Positions 16,668-25,922 of a stretch of 64,000 nt of DNA are shown here, one piece after another (within the stretch, counting starts at the first letter, position 1; every line of letters begins with the position of its first letter). The notes under the pieces were generated by a model. The model was given only the letters and a program-made list of their open reading frames with translations. It made no database searches and was not told the DNA's origin. The translations under genes were made by a program, and so were the position numbers. This stretch comes from WRAV01 sp050950205 (lineage in GTDB: Bacteria > Bacillota > Clostridia > Oscillospirales > Ruminococcaceae). The DNA is taken from the NCBI GenBank assembly GCA_050950205.1, contig JBMNHF010000010.1, positions 367,445 to 431,444 of the forward strand. The letters are read 5' to 3'.

Positions 16668-17225
16668 TCAGCTTAAAAAGGTAAAATTTTTCAGTGCTAT
16701 TTCCAAATCTCCGCCCTCCAGTAAAAGTTTGACCGGAAGGCCGGTCTCCTGTGCAATCAGCAGGGAGCACTCCTTGCCGTTTACGGTGGCGGTCATCCTC
16801 CACAAGTCCCCCTCCCGCACCGGAAGCTCTTGGGGGCGAAAGGTGAGCAGGGTGCTCAAGGCGGCCAGAGTTTGAGGAAAGGGGGCCAATCCGGCCATAC
16901 CTCCCGCAGATTTGTCCAAGGCAAAACTCAGACCGGAAAAGCTCACCTCGATGTGGTCGGCATCCACCCGGTAACACAACCCCGCAAGGTTTTGGGGTGC
17001 CGTTACCTCCACCATGCCGGAGCCGGGATCGGGGCGGGAGACCTTCCCCTGCAGCTCCAGGCCGTCCAAAGTGCAGGAAAAATCCGATTCAAAATGCTGG
17101 GAAAAGCTCTCCATCAGTTGGCGGGCCCGGGCTTCATCCCTGGCTTTGGAACAGCCGGTCAGGCTTGTAACCCCCCACAGAAGGGCGGCGAGCACAAGGG
17201 CAAAGCGCAAACAAAAAGACCTCAT
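16668..17225 (-). CDS. Hypothetical lipoprotein
   Basis: This 185-residue protein has a type II signal peptide with lipobox LTGC at about residues 24-27. The mature part is a predicted beta-rich domain resembling LolA/outer-sheet lipoprotein folds only in general form (MTATVNGKECSLLIAQETGLP). The ATG at 17225 has GAGAGG 6 nt upstream, while the ATG at 17231 is too close. It lies downstream of nnr and may share its transcript. Function unknown. Confidence 0.82.
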   Translation of the reverse strand: MRSFCLRFALVLAALLWGVTSLTGCSKARDEARARQLMESFSQHFESDFSCTLDGLELQGKVSRPDPGSGMVEVTAPQNLAGLCYRVDADHIEVSFSGLSFALDKSAGGMAGLAPFPQTLAALSTLLTFRPQELPVREGDLWRMTATVNGKECSLLIAQETGLPVKLLLEGGDLEIALKNFTFLS

Positions 17226-17301
17226 TTCCATCCTCTCCCATGGGGCACACTCAACCCCAAGCGATAAGAAACAAGGCCTTATCCTGTTTGCCGATCCGCT
17301 G

Positions 17302-18939
17302 CTATCTTCCCTGCTCCAAAAAGATGCCGGCCAAATCTTCCAAAACATCCCTGGGAAGCATGGCGGTGCGGGAAAGACGTTTGGCGGTGCGGTCGGCAGC
17401 CATGCCATGAAGGAATACCCCTACCGCGGCGGCGTAGTGGGGAGCCATCCCCTGCGCCAGCAGGGCGCCGATCATACCGGCCAGCAGATCACCGCTGCCC
17501 CCCTTGGCAAGCCCCGAGTTGCCGGTTTCGTTGACCGTCAGCGCTCCGTCCGGTGAGGCGATGAGGGTGCGGGGTCCCTTGAGAACCACCGTCACATGGT
17601 GCTGCCGGGCAAAGTCTAGGGCCATTTCCTCCCGGTTGGCCTCTACCTGCGCAATGTCGCAGCCTGCCAGCCGGGCCATCTCTCCCGGATGAGGGGTAAG
17701 GAGCAGGGGGGCCTTTGCTTCTTTCAATACATGTATATTCCCCGCCACCGCATTTATGCCATCGGCATCCAGCACCACAGGGCAGGTGGTGTTTTTGAGG
17801 ACATGCTCCAGCAGCCGGGCGGTGTGGAGGTTGTTGCCCAGTCCACAGCCAAACACCACCGCATCCGCTTCTTCCAGACACTGGGTGAGGGGAGAAAGAG
17901 GCAGGGTGCCGTCCAAGGTGCCGATGTCGTTCTGGGCCAGAGGGAGCAGGATGGCCTCCGGCGCATGGGCGGAGACAGCGGCGCAAACCGGCTCGGTGGA
18001 GCAGAGGGTGACAAGGCCTGTGCCGCAGCGCAGAGCCCCCAAGGTGGACAATATGGCAGCCCCCCGATAACGGGCGCTGCCCGCCACATTCACCAGCTTG
18101 CCATAGGTGCCCTTGTGGGAATCCTCCCGGCGAGGGGGAATCCGTTCAAAAGCTTGGGAAAGGGTCATTTTGCCCCTGGTGACAGGAGCTTGTGGCGGCA
18201 TCTCCACGGTGGAGATGGCGGAAGGGGAAGGTTCCTGCTCAAGAGGGGGAGGTTCTTCCTCCTGACTGTCGTAGTTTGCATATACAATTCCCTCCCGCGC
18301 CTCGTCGGGAATGCCGATGTCCAACACCTCAATGGCTCCGCACTGCTCTTTGGAGCCGGGGAGCACATGGGCTGGCTTGAGGCTGTCAAACACCAGAGTG
18401 AAGTCGGCCTTGACGGCGCCCCGGGCAATCTGCCCGGAATCGCACTCCACCCCGGTGGGAATATCCAGAGACACCACGGCACAGGCGCTTTGGTTGATGA
18501 GATCGCAGGCCCGACGGTGATGCTCCCGCAGCTCCCCCTGAAAACCGGTGCCGCAGATGGCGTCCACCACCAAATCGGTTTGGGTCAGCCAACTGGCCAG
18601 CTTGTCTGCCGCCTGCTCAAAGCCCAGGATGGGCACCCCCATGGCATCCAGCAGGCGGTACATTTCCATGGCTTCCGGGCTGGTGGGCAGGCCGTCCAGC
18701 AGGGTGACCACCACGTTGACGTCGTTTTCGGTGAGCTTGCGGGCCACCACCAGGCCATCTCCGCCGTTGTTGCCTTTGGCGCAAAAAATAATGCAGTTTC
18801 TGTCCTGAATTTTAAAGGTGCGGCGCAAAAAGGCTGCCGCTGCCGAACCTGCGTTTTCCATCAGCCGCTGAAAGGTCAGATCGTAACGCAGGGAGTTTTC
18901 CTCAATCTGCTTCATTTGGGCGCTGGTGACGACCCGCAC
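17302..18939 (-). CDS. nnr: Bifunctional NAD(P)H-hydrate epimerase/dehydratase
   Basis: This 545-residue enzyme repairs hydrated NAD(P)H. The N-terminal YjeF epimerase domain has NAGSAAAAFLRR and the phosphate loop KGNNGGDGLVVARKL near residue 58. The C-terminal ADP-dependent dehydratase domain begins around residue 265 and carries GSGDLLAGMIGALLAQGM. A Pro/Glu-rich linker near residues 225-250 joins the two. It starts with GTG and is 66 nt downstream of acpS, a common arrangement in Firmicutes. Confidence 0.96.
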   Translation of the reverse strand: MRVVTSAQMKQIEENSLRYDLTFQRLMENAGSAAAAFLRRTFKIQDRNCIIFCAKGNNGGDGLVVARKLTENDVNVVVTLLDGLPTSPEAMEMYRLLDAMGVPILGFEQAADKLASWLTQTDLVVDAICGTGFQGELREHHRRACDLINQSACAVVSLDIPTGVECDSGQIARGAVKADFTLVFDSLKPAHVLPGSKEQCGAIEVLDIGIPDEAREGIVYANYDSQEEEPPPLEQEPSPSAISTVEMPPQAPVTRGKMTLSQAFERIPPRREDSHKGTYGKLVNVAGSARYRGAAILSTLGALRCGTGLVTLCSTEPVCAAVSAHAPEAILLPLAQNDIGTLDGTLPLSPLTQCLEEADAVVFGCGLGNNLHTARLLEHVLKNTTCPVVLDADGINAVAGNIHVLKEAKAPLLLTPHPGEMARLAGCDIAQVEANREEMALDFARQHHVTVVLKGPRTLIASPDGALTVNETGNSGLAKGGSGDLLAGMIGALLAQGMAPHYAAAVGVFLHGMAADRTAKRLSRTAMLPRDVLEDLAGIFLEQGR

Positions 18940-19005
18940 GATGAATCACCCCGTATCGTTAATGGTAAGGTTCCCTAAGCGGAACAGGTGCTGCAACATT
19001 CGGTT

Positions 19006-19371
19006 TTACCGGGTGGCGACCACAAAGGCCAGGGCCAATTCCCGGGTATGGGAAAGGCTGACCGCAAAGGTAAGACCCTTTGCCTGAACCAATTCCTTTG
19101 CCCGGCCGGAAAAATGGAAGTAAGGAGCCCCCAAGGGGGTGCGGAGCAGCTCCACCTCTTTGAGGGCAAAGCCTCGCACACCGGTGCCTATAGCTTTGGC
19201 AAAGGCCTCTTTGGCGCAAAAATTTGCAGCCACACTTTGGGCGGGACAACCCTTGCTTGCAAGCCAGGCCCGTTCCTGCTCTCCGAAGAAGCGCTGCAAA
19301 AAGCGCGGGTTTTTTAGACTGCGCCGGATGCGGTCAATCTCCACCAGATCCACGCCGGTTTGCAGGCTCAC
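19006..19371 (-). CDS. acpS: Holo-[acyl-carrier-protein] synthase
   Basis: This 121-residue enzyme transfers 4'-phosphopantetheine from CoA to acyl carrier protein. GVDLVEIDRI at residue 6 carries the Mg-binding aspartate, and FCAKEAFAKAIGTG near residue 53 is the second signature. GTG at 19371 overlaps the stop of the upstream gene (TGA/GTG), indicating translational coupling. Confidence 0.96.
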   Translation of the reverse strand: MSLQTGVDLVEIDRIRRSLKNPRFLQRFFGEQERAWLASKGCPAQSVAANFCAKEAFAKAIGTGVRGFALKEVELLRTPLGAPYFHFSGRAKELVQAKGLTFAVSLSHTRELALAFVVATR

Positions 19372-19895
19372 GGTTGATTGCCCAGAGCCTCCCGCCGAAC
19401 AGAGGCGGGAAGGAACTTGCCCATGGCTGCCAACAGGGAATCGCTGGGATTAAACACAAAGGTCGCCGAGCCGTGCCCGGGTTGTTTGACGGTGCACCGC
19501 CACAGGTTTTTGTCCTCCAGGGAAGAACAGGCCACAATAGCGCCGGAGGGCAGCTTTTCCCCCGTCTTCAAGGGCACGAGCTGCTCTACATCCCGGCAGT
19601 GAAAGGTGAGAAGCTGCTTGCGAGAGGAACGGGCGATAATCTTGTCCAGATCAAACTCGCCATTGGTCAAAATGTATTCAAACTCCACCTGCTGCCCGCG
19701 GGCCAGACGCCAAGCCAAATAGGCCGCTCCCACTCCTGCCAGTATAAATAAAAATCCTATGCTTCCTGCCATGGGTGAGAACATAAGGGCAACCAAAAGC
19801 ACGGCACCTCCCGCCACAAGGAACAGGATCTGTCGTGCGCGCAGAGCAGGTGTCATAACACGCTTTACCATATGCTCTACCAAAATATCGGACAT
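19368..19895 (-). CDS. Conserved membrane protein, 175 residues
   Basis: Two adjacent transmembrane helices (about residues 22-62) follow a short cytoplasmic head (MSDILVEHMVKR), then a soluble C-terminal domain with a beta-rich pattern (FEYILTNGEFDLDKIIARSSR) like a PH-type fold. I recall similar proteins from clostridia (DUF6106-like), but this is from memory. It is coupled to acpS by overlap. Function unknown. Confidence 0.82.
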   Translation of the reverse strand: MSDILVEHMVKRVMTPALRARQILFLVAGGAVLLVALMFSPMAGSIGFLFILAGVGAAYLAWRLARGQQVEFEYILTNGEFDLDKIIARSSRKQLLTFHCRDVEQLVPLKTGEKLPSGAIVACSSLEDKNLWRCTVKQPGHGSATFVFNPSDSLLAAMGKFLPASVRREALGNQP

Positions 19896-20032
19896 GTAAT
19901 TACCCCCTTTTTTCTATTCCTTAGTGTACCAAAGAATGCAAGGTTTTTCTATAGACGCAGGAGAAATTTACAGATTGTTTGTTTCCGATCCCAAAGCAAA
20001 TGAATAATCTTGGAAAAAACTGTATTTCTACT

Positions 20033-20061
20033 TTGCTATTTGATAAGGGATTTGCTATAAT
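20033..20061 (+). promoter_or_regulatory. Promoter of the GGDEF/HDOD protein gene
   Basis: TTGCTA (20033-20038), a 17-nt spacer and TATAAT (20056-20061), about 30 nt before the ATG. Confidence 0.7.
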
Positions 20062-20090
20062 TGTATTCGTCAATAAGCGGAGGATTGCTT

Positions 20091-22193
20091 ATGTTGTTTA
20101 AGAGAAGCGGCACAATAGATGTTGAGCGCGTTGTCACCGAGATTTTGGATGCGCTGGATTGTATGGCAATGGTGGTAAGGGGAGAAGGTTGCGAAACTTT
20201 ATATCTCAACGCCGCTGCCCAGGATTTTTTGATTCGGGAACAGCAGGGATTTGCCAGTTGCCGGAACAGCTGTGCTGCGTTATTTTCGAATCTTTGTGAA
20301 AATTGCGCCAATCGCAACGGAGACAGCGCCGATTACAGCGGGCGGGTCGAAGTTTGCAACCACACGGGGCACACCTATGCAGTCACCACCCGGGGGATCA
20401 GCTGGATCGACGGCAAACCCGCCACTCTGCTGATGCTGGAAGATATTCAGGAAAGGCGCGATATCGAAAAACGGCTTTATAACCTTGCTTATCTGGATCA
20501 GCTCACCATGGTGCCCAACCGGCTCAAGCTGAAGCAGGATTTTGATAAAATTCAAAAACAGGGCGACTATGTTGGGGCCATAGCAATGTTTGATATGGAC
20601 AACTTTAAGGCGATTAACGACACCTACGGCCACAATACCGGGGATGTTATGATTCGCCGGCTGGTGGATCACCTCAATCGGCTGCCTGCCTTTGCGGGGC
20701 ATCTTTACCGGCTGGGTGGCGATGAATTTGTCATTTTTTACGCCCAAAAAGCCGGCCGGCTCAAGGGGGAGGCAGATTTTCGCCAGTATTATGGCAGCGT
20801 TCTCCGGGGAGCTTTTCACTCCTACAGTATGCCCCACATTGATTTGGTTTGCACCATCAGCATGGGGGTAGCTTTTTTTCCGCAGCATGGCACCATTCTT
20901 TCGGAGCTGCTGCGCAAGGCGGACATTGCTCTTTATCAGGCCAAGGACGCCGGACGAAACCAGCTTGTTTTTTTTGAAGACAAATACGATACTGCAAAAA
21001 AATTCGAGGACTATTACATCTGTATTCGCCCCATTCTCACCGCGGCGGGAAAGACCTTTGGCTACGAGCTGACCGAGAGCAGCCGCCAGGACAACGACAA
21101 TTGGAGCCTGGGGGATTACGACAGAGCCGTTGACTCTCTGGGTCTGCGGGATTTGGAAAACAACTTCAAATACGTCATCACCCATTCCAATAAGTTGGAC
21201 TGCAAGGCGGTTCTCAACAACCTGCCCCGGGATAAGTTTATTGTTCAGATGCACTTTCCCAAAACCGTGACCCAAGAGGAACTGGAGATCTGCAAAAGAC
21301 TCAACAGCTACGGCTATTCCCTGATGATTGATGGCCTGCGGGAGAATGAATGGACGGCAGAGCTGTTAAAAGTGGGGGATTTATACAAGTTTGCTCCCGA
21401 TGTTCCGGAAGAAACCCAGTTTCGAATCATCTTCAAAGCCCCTCACAAAACCTTTATCGCCACCGAGGTGAACAGCCAGGAAGCTTGGGAAAAGGCTCAT
21501 AAAGCGGGATTTACCCTGTTTCAGGGCAGCTACTTCAGTCAGCTGCCGGTGGTCCGCAAGGAAAAGGATGTCTCCCCCCTCAAGGCCAATTACCTGCGGC
21601 TGATTCGGCTGACCAGCACCGATGATTATGTGGATTTTTCCAAAATCACCCAGGTTATTTCCTCCGATGTGGCTCTTTCCTATAAGCTGCTCAAGCTGCT
21701 CAACTCTGCTGCTGTGGGGCTGCGCAATCGGATGAACTCCATCTCCATGGCCGTTTCCTATCTGGGGGAGGAGGGGCTGAAGAAATGGATTGCCCTGCTG
21801 GCTCTTCGGGGAGTGGCGGGAGACAAACCCCTGGAACTGATTCGCATGTCCCTGATTCGGGCTCAGTTTGGGGAGCTGTTGGTACCCCATATGCAGCCCC
21901 CCAGAGATGGCAAGTATGTGTTTTTAACCGGCATGTTTTCGCTGCTTCACATCGCCTTGGATATGCCCATCGAACAGCTGATGGAGGAAATCCCCATGGC
22001 GGAAGATATTCGCCTTTCTCTTACCACCAAAACGGGACCTTACTCCGACTTGATTGCTTTTTTCAGCCATTACGAATACGCCAATTGGGATGAGGTAACC
22101 AAATTCTCGGAAGAAAATCGCCTCAACAGCGATATTATCTATAACTCCTATATTTCCGCCATCAACTGGTACAACGAATTAGCCGGGGTCTAG
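20091..22193 (+). CDS. Fused GGDEF / degenerate EAL / HDOD signalling protein
   Basis: This 700-residue protein has an N-terminal PAS-like domain (1-125) with a cysteine group at 57, 61, 69, 72 and 89, a diguanylate cyclase domain with intact RLGGDEF at 207-213, an EAL-like domain in which the first catalytic motif is reduced to YELTE, and a C-terminal HDOD domain (about 500-670). EAL-like/HDOD fusions are the YuxH type; the added active GGDEF is less usual. It should make cyclic di-GMP. ATG 20091 has GGAGG 7 nt upstream; a TTG at 20061 overlaps the -10 box and is rejected. Confidence 0.87.
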   Translation: MLFKRSGTIDVERVVTEILDALDCMAMVVRGEGCETLYLNAAAQDFLIREQQGFASCRNSCAALFSNLCENCANRNGDSADYSGRVEVCNHTGHTYAVTTRGISWIDGKPATLLMLEDIQERRDIEKRLYNLAYLDQLTMVPNRLKLKQDFDKIQKQGDYVGAIAMFDMDNFKAINDTYGHNTGDVMIRRLVDHLNRLPAFAGHLYRLGGDEFVIFYAQKAGRLKGEADFRQYYGSVLRGAFHSYSMPHIDLVCTISMGVAFFPQHGTILSELLRKADIALYQAKDAGRNQLVFFEDKYDTAKKFEDYYICIRPILTAAGKTFGYELTESSRQDNDNWSLGDYDRAVDSLGLRDLENNFKYVITHSNKLDCKAVLNNLPRDKFIVQMHFPKTVTQEELEICKRLNSYGYSLMIDGLRENEWTAELLKVGDLYKFAPDVPEETQFRIIFKAPHKTFIATEVNSQEAWEKAHKAGFTLFQGSYFSQLPVVRKEKDVSPLKANYLRLIRLTSTDDYVDFSKITQVISSDVALSYKLLKLLNSAAVGLRNRMNSISMAVSYLGEEGLKKWIALLALRGVAGDKPLELIRMSLIRAQFGELLVPHMQPPRDGKYVFLTGMFSLLHIALDMPIEQLMEEIPMAEDIRLSLTTKTGPYSDLIAFFSHYEYANWDEVTKFSEENRLNSDIIYNSYISAINWYNELAGV

Positions 22194-22228
22194 GTTTCCT
22201 GCCATCAAAAATGAATAGAACCAAAATA

Positions 22229-22255
22229 TTAGCACTCTATTATGTAGAGTGCTAA
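22229..22255. promoter_or_regulatory. CIRCE element (HrcA operator)
   Basis: TTAGCACTC, a 9-nt spacer and GAGTGCTAA form a perfect CIRCE, the binding site of the heat-shock repressor HrcA. It lies 135 bp before the Hsp20 start codon. A -10-like TATAAT is at 22306-22311, but no good -35 could be placed, so the exact promoter is unclear. Confidence 0.95.
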
Positions 22256-22389
22256 TATTTACGGTTTCGTCATAAAATTTGCAAATATCCTTCATAATGG
22301 CAGGATATAATAAACATACACCAAGAGAGTGCCTAACCCTCTCTGGTTCAAAATATAATTTAACATTCCAAAGGTAAGGAGGAATTGTG

Positions 22390-22815
22390 ATGTTTGATCT
22401 GGTACCCTTCCGCACCGGCAATCGAGGCATCTGGAGCTATTTCGATGATCTGGAACGCAGCTTTTTCCAGAACGTTTTTCCCGCCACCGGAATGCTCCGC
22501 ACCGACATTCTGGATCAAGGGGATCATTTCCTGCTCTCCGCCGAGTTGCCCGGCTTTAGCAAAGAGGACATTCAGGTGGACTTGGCTGACGGTATGCTGA
22601 CCATTCGGGCCCACCGCGCGGAGGAAAACGAGGAATCCAAGGGCAATTACCTGCGTCGGGAACGCCGTGTCGGCTCCTATGTCAGAAGCTTTGATGTTTC
22701 CGCTGTGAAAACACAGGACATTACCGCTCAATACCAGGATGGCGTTTTGACCCTGAAGCTACCTAAACTGGAAACCCAACCCCTTCCCCCGGCACGTCAG
22801 ATCGAAATTCAATAA
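22390..22815 (+). CDS. hsp20: Small heat-shock protein, Hsp20/alpha-crystallin family
   Basis: This 141-residue chaperone holds unfolding proteins. It has the alpha-crystallin domain (LSAELPGFSKEDIQVDLADG, then RSFDVSAVKTQDITAQYQDG) with the VLTLKLPK strand, and a short C-terminal tail. AAGGAGG is 7 nt before ATG 22390. Control by HrcA is implied by the upstream CIRCE. Confidence 0.96.
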   Translation: MFDLVPFRTGNRGIWSYFDDLERSFFQNVFPATGMLRTDILDQGDHFLLSAELPGFSKEDIQVDLADGMLTIRAHRAEENEESKGNYLRRERRVGSYVRSFDVSAVKTQDITAQYQDGVLTLKLPKLETQPLPPARQIEIQ

Positions 22816-22834
22816 GACAGCACCCCTGCAAAAG

Positions 22835-22859
22835 ACCCACCCTTTTGGGTGGGTTTTTT
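22835..22859 (+). terminator. Terminator of hsp20
   Basis: The 8-bp arms ACCCACCC and GGGTGGGT enclose TTTT and are followed by six T residues. Confidence 0.92.
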
Positions 22860-23033
22860 GCGCCTTTCATTCCCCGCTGCCCTGCGGGCTCCCCTTTGCA
22901 ATTGGCTGCGTAAAAAAAGAGGTGTGGTGCCCGCAGCGTTTGCCGATGTCGGTTGCGCAGCGGGGGAGTTTGGGGTATACTGAAAACAGAACAAAACACG
23001 ATACAGTGACGATTAAATAGCGGAGTGATAGAT

Positions 23034-24092
23034 ATGGAAATCCTTACCCCCAGCCAATATCCCGAGTACGAGGCCTTTGTCGCCGCTCATCCGGCGGGGG
23101 GCATTACCCAGTCCACCCTTTGGCACAAGGTGAAGGCGGGCTGGGGTCACGAGGTGGTGGTCAGCCGAAACGCCGACGGCCAAATTGTGGGAGGGGTTAG
23201 TGTGCTGATTCGCCGCTTTCCCATCATCGGCACCAGTATGCTCTATTCGCCCCGAGGCCCCGTCTGTGATTACCACGATCAAGAGGTGCTGGCCGACCTG
23301 AAAAAGGGAGTGGATCTGTTAGCCAAGCGGTACCGGGCCCATGTCTGGAAGATGGACCCCGACCTTTCCATCCAAGATACCGCCTTTGGGGATATTACCA
23401 AGCAAATGGGCTTCCGGCGTTTTTTGGGAGGTGACGGCTTCGAAACCATACAGGCCCGCTTTAACTATCGCCTTTATTTTCAGGGGCGGGGAGAAGAGGA
23501 GATTTTGGCCGGCTTTACCCAAATGACCCGCCGCAACATTCGCAAGGCTCAAAAGGCGGGGGTAGAAATTGTAGTTGCCGGGAAGGAAGGATTGGACGAT
23601 TTTGCCCGTCTGATGCGGATTACCGGCGAGCGGGATGGCTTTGCCACCCGCCCCAAAGCCTACTTTGAGGGGATGCTGGACGCACTGGGCGAACACTGCC
23701 GCCTGTATCTGGCCATGTATCAGGGGCAGGCTATTGCAGGGGCCATCACCACAAACTATGCAGGCAAAACCTCCTATGTTTACGGCGCTTCCGACAACCA
23801 GCACCGGGATGTAATGCCCAACCAACTGATGCAGTGGGAGATGATTCGCTGGGCTTTGGAAACCGGCTGCACCGTCTATGATTTTCAGGGCGTGAGCGGA
23901 AATTTGTCAGAAGACAATCCCCTTTACGGGCTCTACCGGTTTAAAAAGGGATTTGGCGGGACCTTGGACGAGCTGGCGGGAGAATTTGACTATGTTTACC
24001 GCCCCATCTGTTACTGGCTGGCCAACCGGGCAGTGGACCTTGTGGAGTGGCTGCGGAAAATGAAGCGGAGGCTGGGCGGATGGGGCCACTAA
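23034..24092 (+). CDS. FemX/FemAB-family peptidoglycan bridge aminoacyltransferase
   Basis: This 352-residue GNAT-fold protein resembles lipid II:glycine/alanine transferases. QSTLWHKVKAGWG near residue 27, the MTRRNIRKAQKAGVEI segment near residue 170, and YDFQGVSG near residue 283 are family landmarks. It would attach an amino acid from aminoacyl-tRNA to the stem peptide on the cytoplasmic side. ATG 23034 is 8 nt after CGGAG. It overlaps the next gene by 13 nt. Confidence 0.9.
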   Translation: MEILTPSQYPEYEAFVAAHPAGGITQSTLWHKVKAGWGHEVVVSRNADGQIVGGVSVLIRRFPIIGTSMLYSPRGPVCDYHDQEVLADLKKGVDLLAKRYRAHVWKMDPDLSIQDTAFGDITKQMGFRRFLGGDGFETIQARFNYRLYFQGRGEEEILAGFTQMTRRNIRKAQKAGVEIVVAGKEGLDDFARLMRITGERDGFATRPKAYFEGMLDALGEHCRLYLAMYQGQAIAGAITTNYAGKTSYVYGASDNQHRDVMPNQLMQWEMIRWALETGCTVYDFQGVSGNLSEDNPLYGLYRFKKGFGGTLDELAGEFDYVYRPICYWLANRAVDLVEWLRKMKRRLGGWGH

Positions 24093-25420
24093 GCCGAGCG
24101 GTGGCGGAGTATCTGGAAGGGGATTTTTCTAGGTTTCATACCCCCGGCCACAAGGGGAAGGACCGCTTTGCCCCCCATTTTGGCTGGGGGGAGGTGTGGT
24201 GCTGGGATGTGACCGAGTGTGCTGGCCTGGACAGCCTCTTTGAGGCAAGCGGCCCCATTCGGGAAACGGAACAACTCTATTCCCGCTTGTACGGCACAGC
24301 CGATTCCCTCATCAGCGCCGGAGGCTCCACCCTCTGCATTCAGGCCATGTTGGCTTTGGCTCTGCAACCCGGGGACAGCCTGCTGGCGGTGCGGGGGGTG
24401 CACAGTTCGGCGGTTCACGCCATGGCTTTGCTGGATTTACACCCCCAGTGGGTGTTGCCCTCCATCGACCAAGCCACCGGCTTGGCGGGGGCGGTCTGTC
24501 CGGAGGAGGTGGAGCGGGCTTTCACCTGCAACCCCCGGCTTAAGGCCGTTTACCTCACCAGTCCCAACTATTTTGGAGCCATCAGCGACATCGCCACCCT
24601 TTCTAAGGTTTGTCATTCTTTTGGCGTCCCTCTTTTGGTGGACAACGCCCATGGTGCCCATCTGGCTTTTTTGCCTCAGAGTCTCCACCCCATTGGGTTG
24701 GGGGCCGACCTTTGCTGTGATTCCCTCCACAAAACCCTGCCTGTGCTGACAGGAGGGGCCATGCTTCATGTGGGGAATAAGGCCTATGCCTCACAGGCCC
24801 GAAGAAAGATGGCTCTGTTTGGCTCCACCAGTCCCAGCTATCCGGTGATGCTGTCAATCGATGCAGCCCTGAGCTATTTAGAAAGGGAGGTTGCCAGGGA
24901 CAGTGTCAGAGTTTCGCAAGAGGTGGAGCGGGCCGCTGCCATCGCCGAGGAGCAGGGCTGCTTTATGCCCCGGTTCCCCCTCAAAGACCCTTGGCGGCTC
25001 ACCTTGAGCGCAGCTCCCCTTGGGTTGGACGGACCCGGGCTGGCGGCTCATCTGCGGGGGCACCAAATCGAGCCGGAACTGGTGTCCGACCCGTTTTGCG
25101 TGTTGATGGCAAGCCCCGGCAACACCGAGGAGGATTTTCGCCGCTTGGCAGAAGGGCTTAGGGCTTTGCCGAGGGGAAGCTCCCATTTTTCCCAAACAGC
25201 AGGTTTTACCCTGCCCCGGCAGAAAGTTTCCCTGCGGGAGGCTGTGTTTGCCCCTTCCCAGCCTGTGCCTCTGGAGCAGGCGGTGGGAAGGGTGGCGGGA
25301 GCCATGGTAAGCCCCTGTCCGCCCGGCATTGCGTTGGTGGTGCCCGGAGAGGAGATTGACAGCCAAACGGCTACTTTACTCAAAAGTTATGGAATTTTTT
25401 CCATCCATGTGTTACACTAA
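24080..25420 (+). CDS. Orn/Lys/Arg decarboxylase-family PLP enzyme (YaaO type)
   Basis: This 446-residue fold-type I PLP enzyme has FHTPGHKGK at residues 19-27 and the PLP lysine in DSLHKTLP (Lys218). It matches the shorter Firmicute group next to the replication genes (Bacillus YaaO); its substrate may be arginine, lysine or ornithine. ATG 24080 has GGAGG 8 nt upstream. The paralog at 37098 sits with speE/speB and is the more likely biosynthetic arginine decarboxylase. Confidence 0.9.
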   Translation: MGPLSRAVAEYLEGDFSRFHTPGHKGKDRFAPHFGWGEVWCWDVTECAGLDSLFEASGPIRETEQLYSRLYGTADSLISAGGSTLCIQAMLALALQPGDSLLAVRGVHSSAVHAMALLDLHPQWVLPSIDQATGLAGAVCPEEVERAFTCNPRLKAVYLTSPNYFGAISDIATLSKVCHSFGVPLLVDNAHGAHLAFLPQSLHPIGLGADLCCDSLHKTLPVLTGGAMLHVGNKAYASQARRKMALFGSTSPSYPVMLSIDAALSYLEREVARDSVRVSQEVERAAAIAEEQGCFMPRFPLKDPWRLTLSAAPLGLDGPGLAAHLRGHQIEPELVSDPFCVLMASPGNTEEDFRRLAEGLRALPRGSSHFSQTAGFTLPRQKVSLREAVFAPSQPVPLEQAVGRVAGAMVSPCPPGIALVVPGEEIDSQTATLLKSYGIFSIHVLH

Positions 25421-25480
25421 TAACAAAATTGCTAGAAATAGAAAAAGGGGTAGCTTCCCCGTAAGAAAGGATGTGGGTTT

Positions 25481-25804
25481 GTGAAGCTGATTCTTGCCAT
25501 TGTGTCGGGGGATGACAGCGTGAAGGTGTCCCGTTCCTTGACAAAGGGAGGTTATTTTATCACCAAGCTGGCCACCACAGGCGGCTTTCTCATGGCTGGA
25601 AATACCACGTTTCTCATCGGTACCGAAGATGACAAGGTGGATGACGTCATTGCCATTATTCGGGAAAACTCCAAGACGCGCAAGCAGATGGTGTCCAGTT
25701 CCGCCTCGTATGGCGTGGGCATGATTTCCGCTTCCCCCATTGAGGTGCTGGTAGGCGGCGCTACCATCTTTGTGTTGGATATCGAGCGGTTTGAAAAACT
25801 GTAG
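25481..25804 (+). CDS. darA: Cyclic di-AMP receptor DarA/PstA (YaaQ)
   Basis: This 107-residue PII-like trimeric protein binds cyclic di-AMP in Firmicutes. It shows MKLILAIVSGDD at the start, the TGGFLMAGNTTFLIG strand region near residue 33, and GGATIFVLDIERFEKL at the end. GTG is the start. It precedes holB as in Bacillus, where the order is yaaO-tmk-yaaQ-yaaR-holB-yaaT; tmk and yaaR are missing here. Confidence 0.93.
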   Translation: MKLILAIVSGDDSVKVSRSLTKGGYFITKLATTGGFLMAGNTTFLIGTEDDKVDDVIAIIRENSKTRKQMVSSSASYGVGMISASPIEVLVGGATIFVLDIERFEKL

Positions 25805-25922
25805 CCCGAGGGCAGATTGGTGGAACAATCCCCCAAGGATAGGGTAGGCCTTGGGCGTACCCGATTCATTGGGAATGTCCGCTATATCCTCCCTCAGAGG
25901 TTGTTAGGATGTCGAAAACTCC

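Noticed and set aside
17689..18978. 429-codon plus-strand frame opposite nnr
   Set aside because: nnr has full domain evidence; the antisense product has biased composition and no motif.
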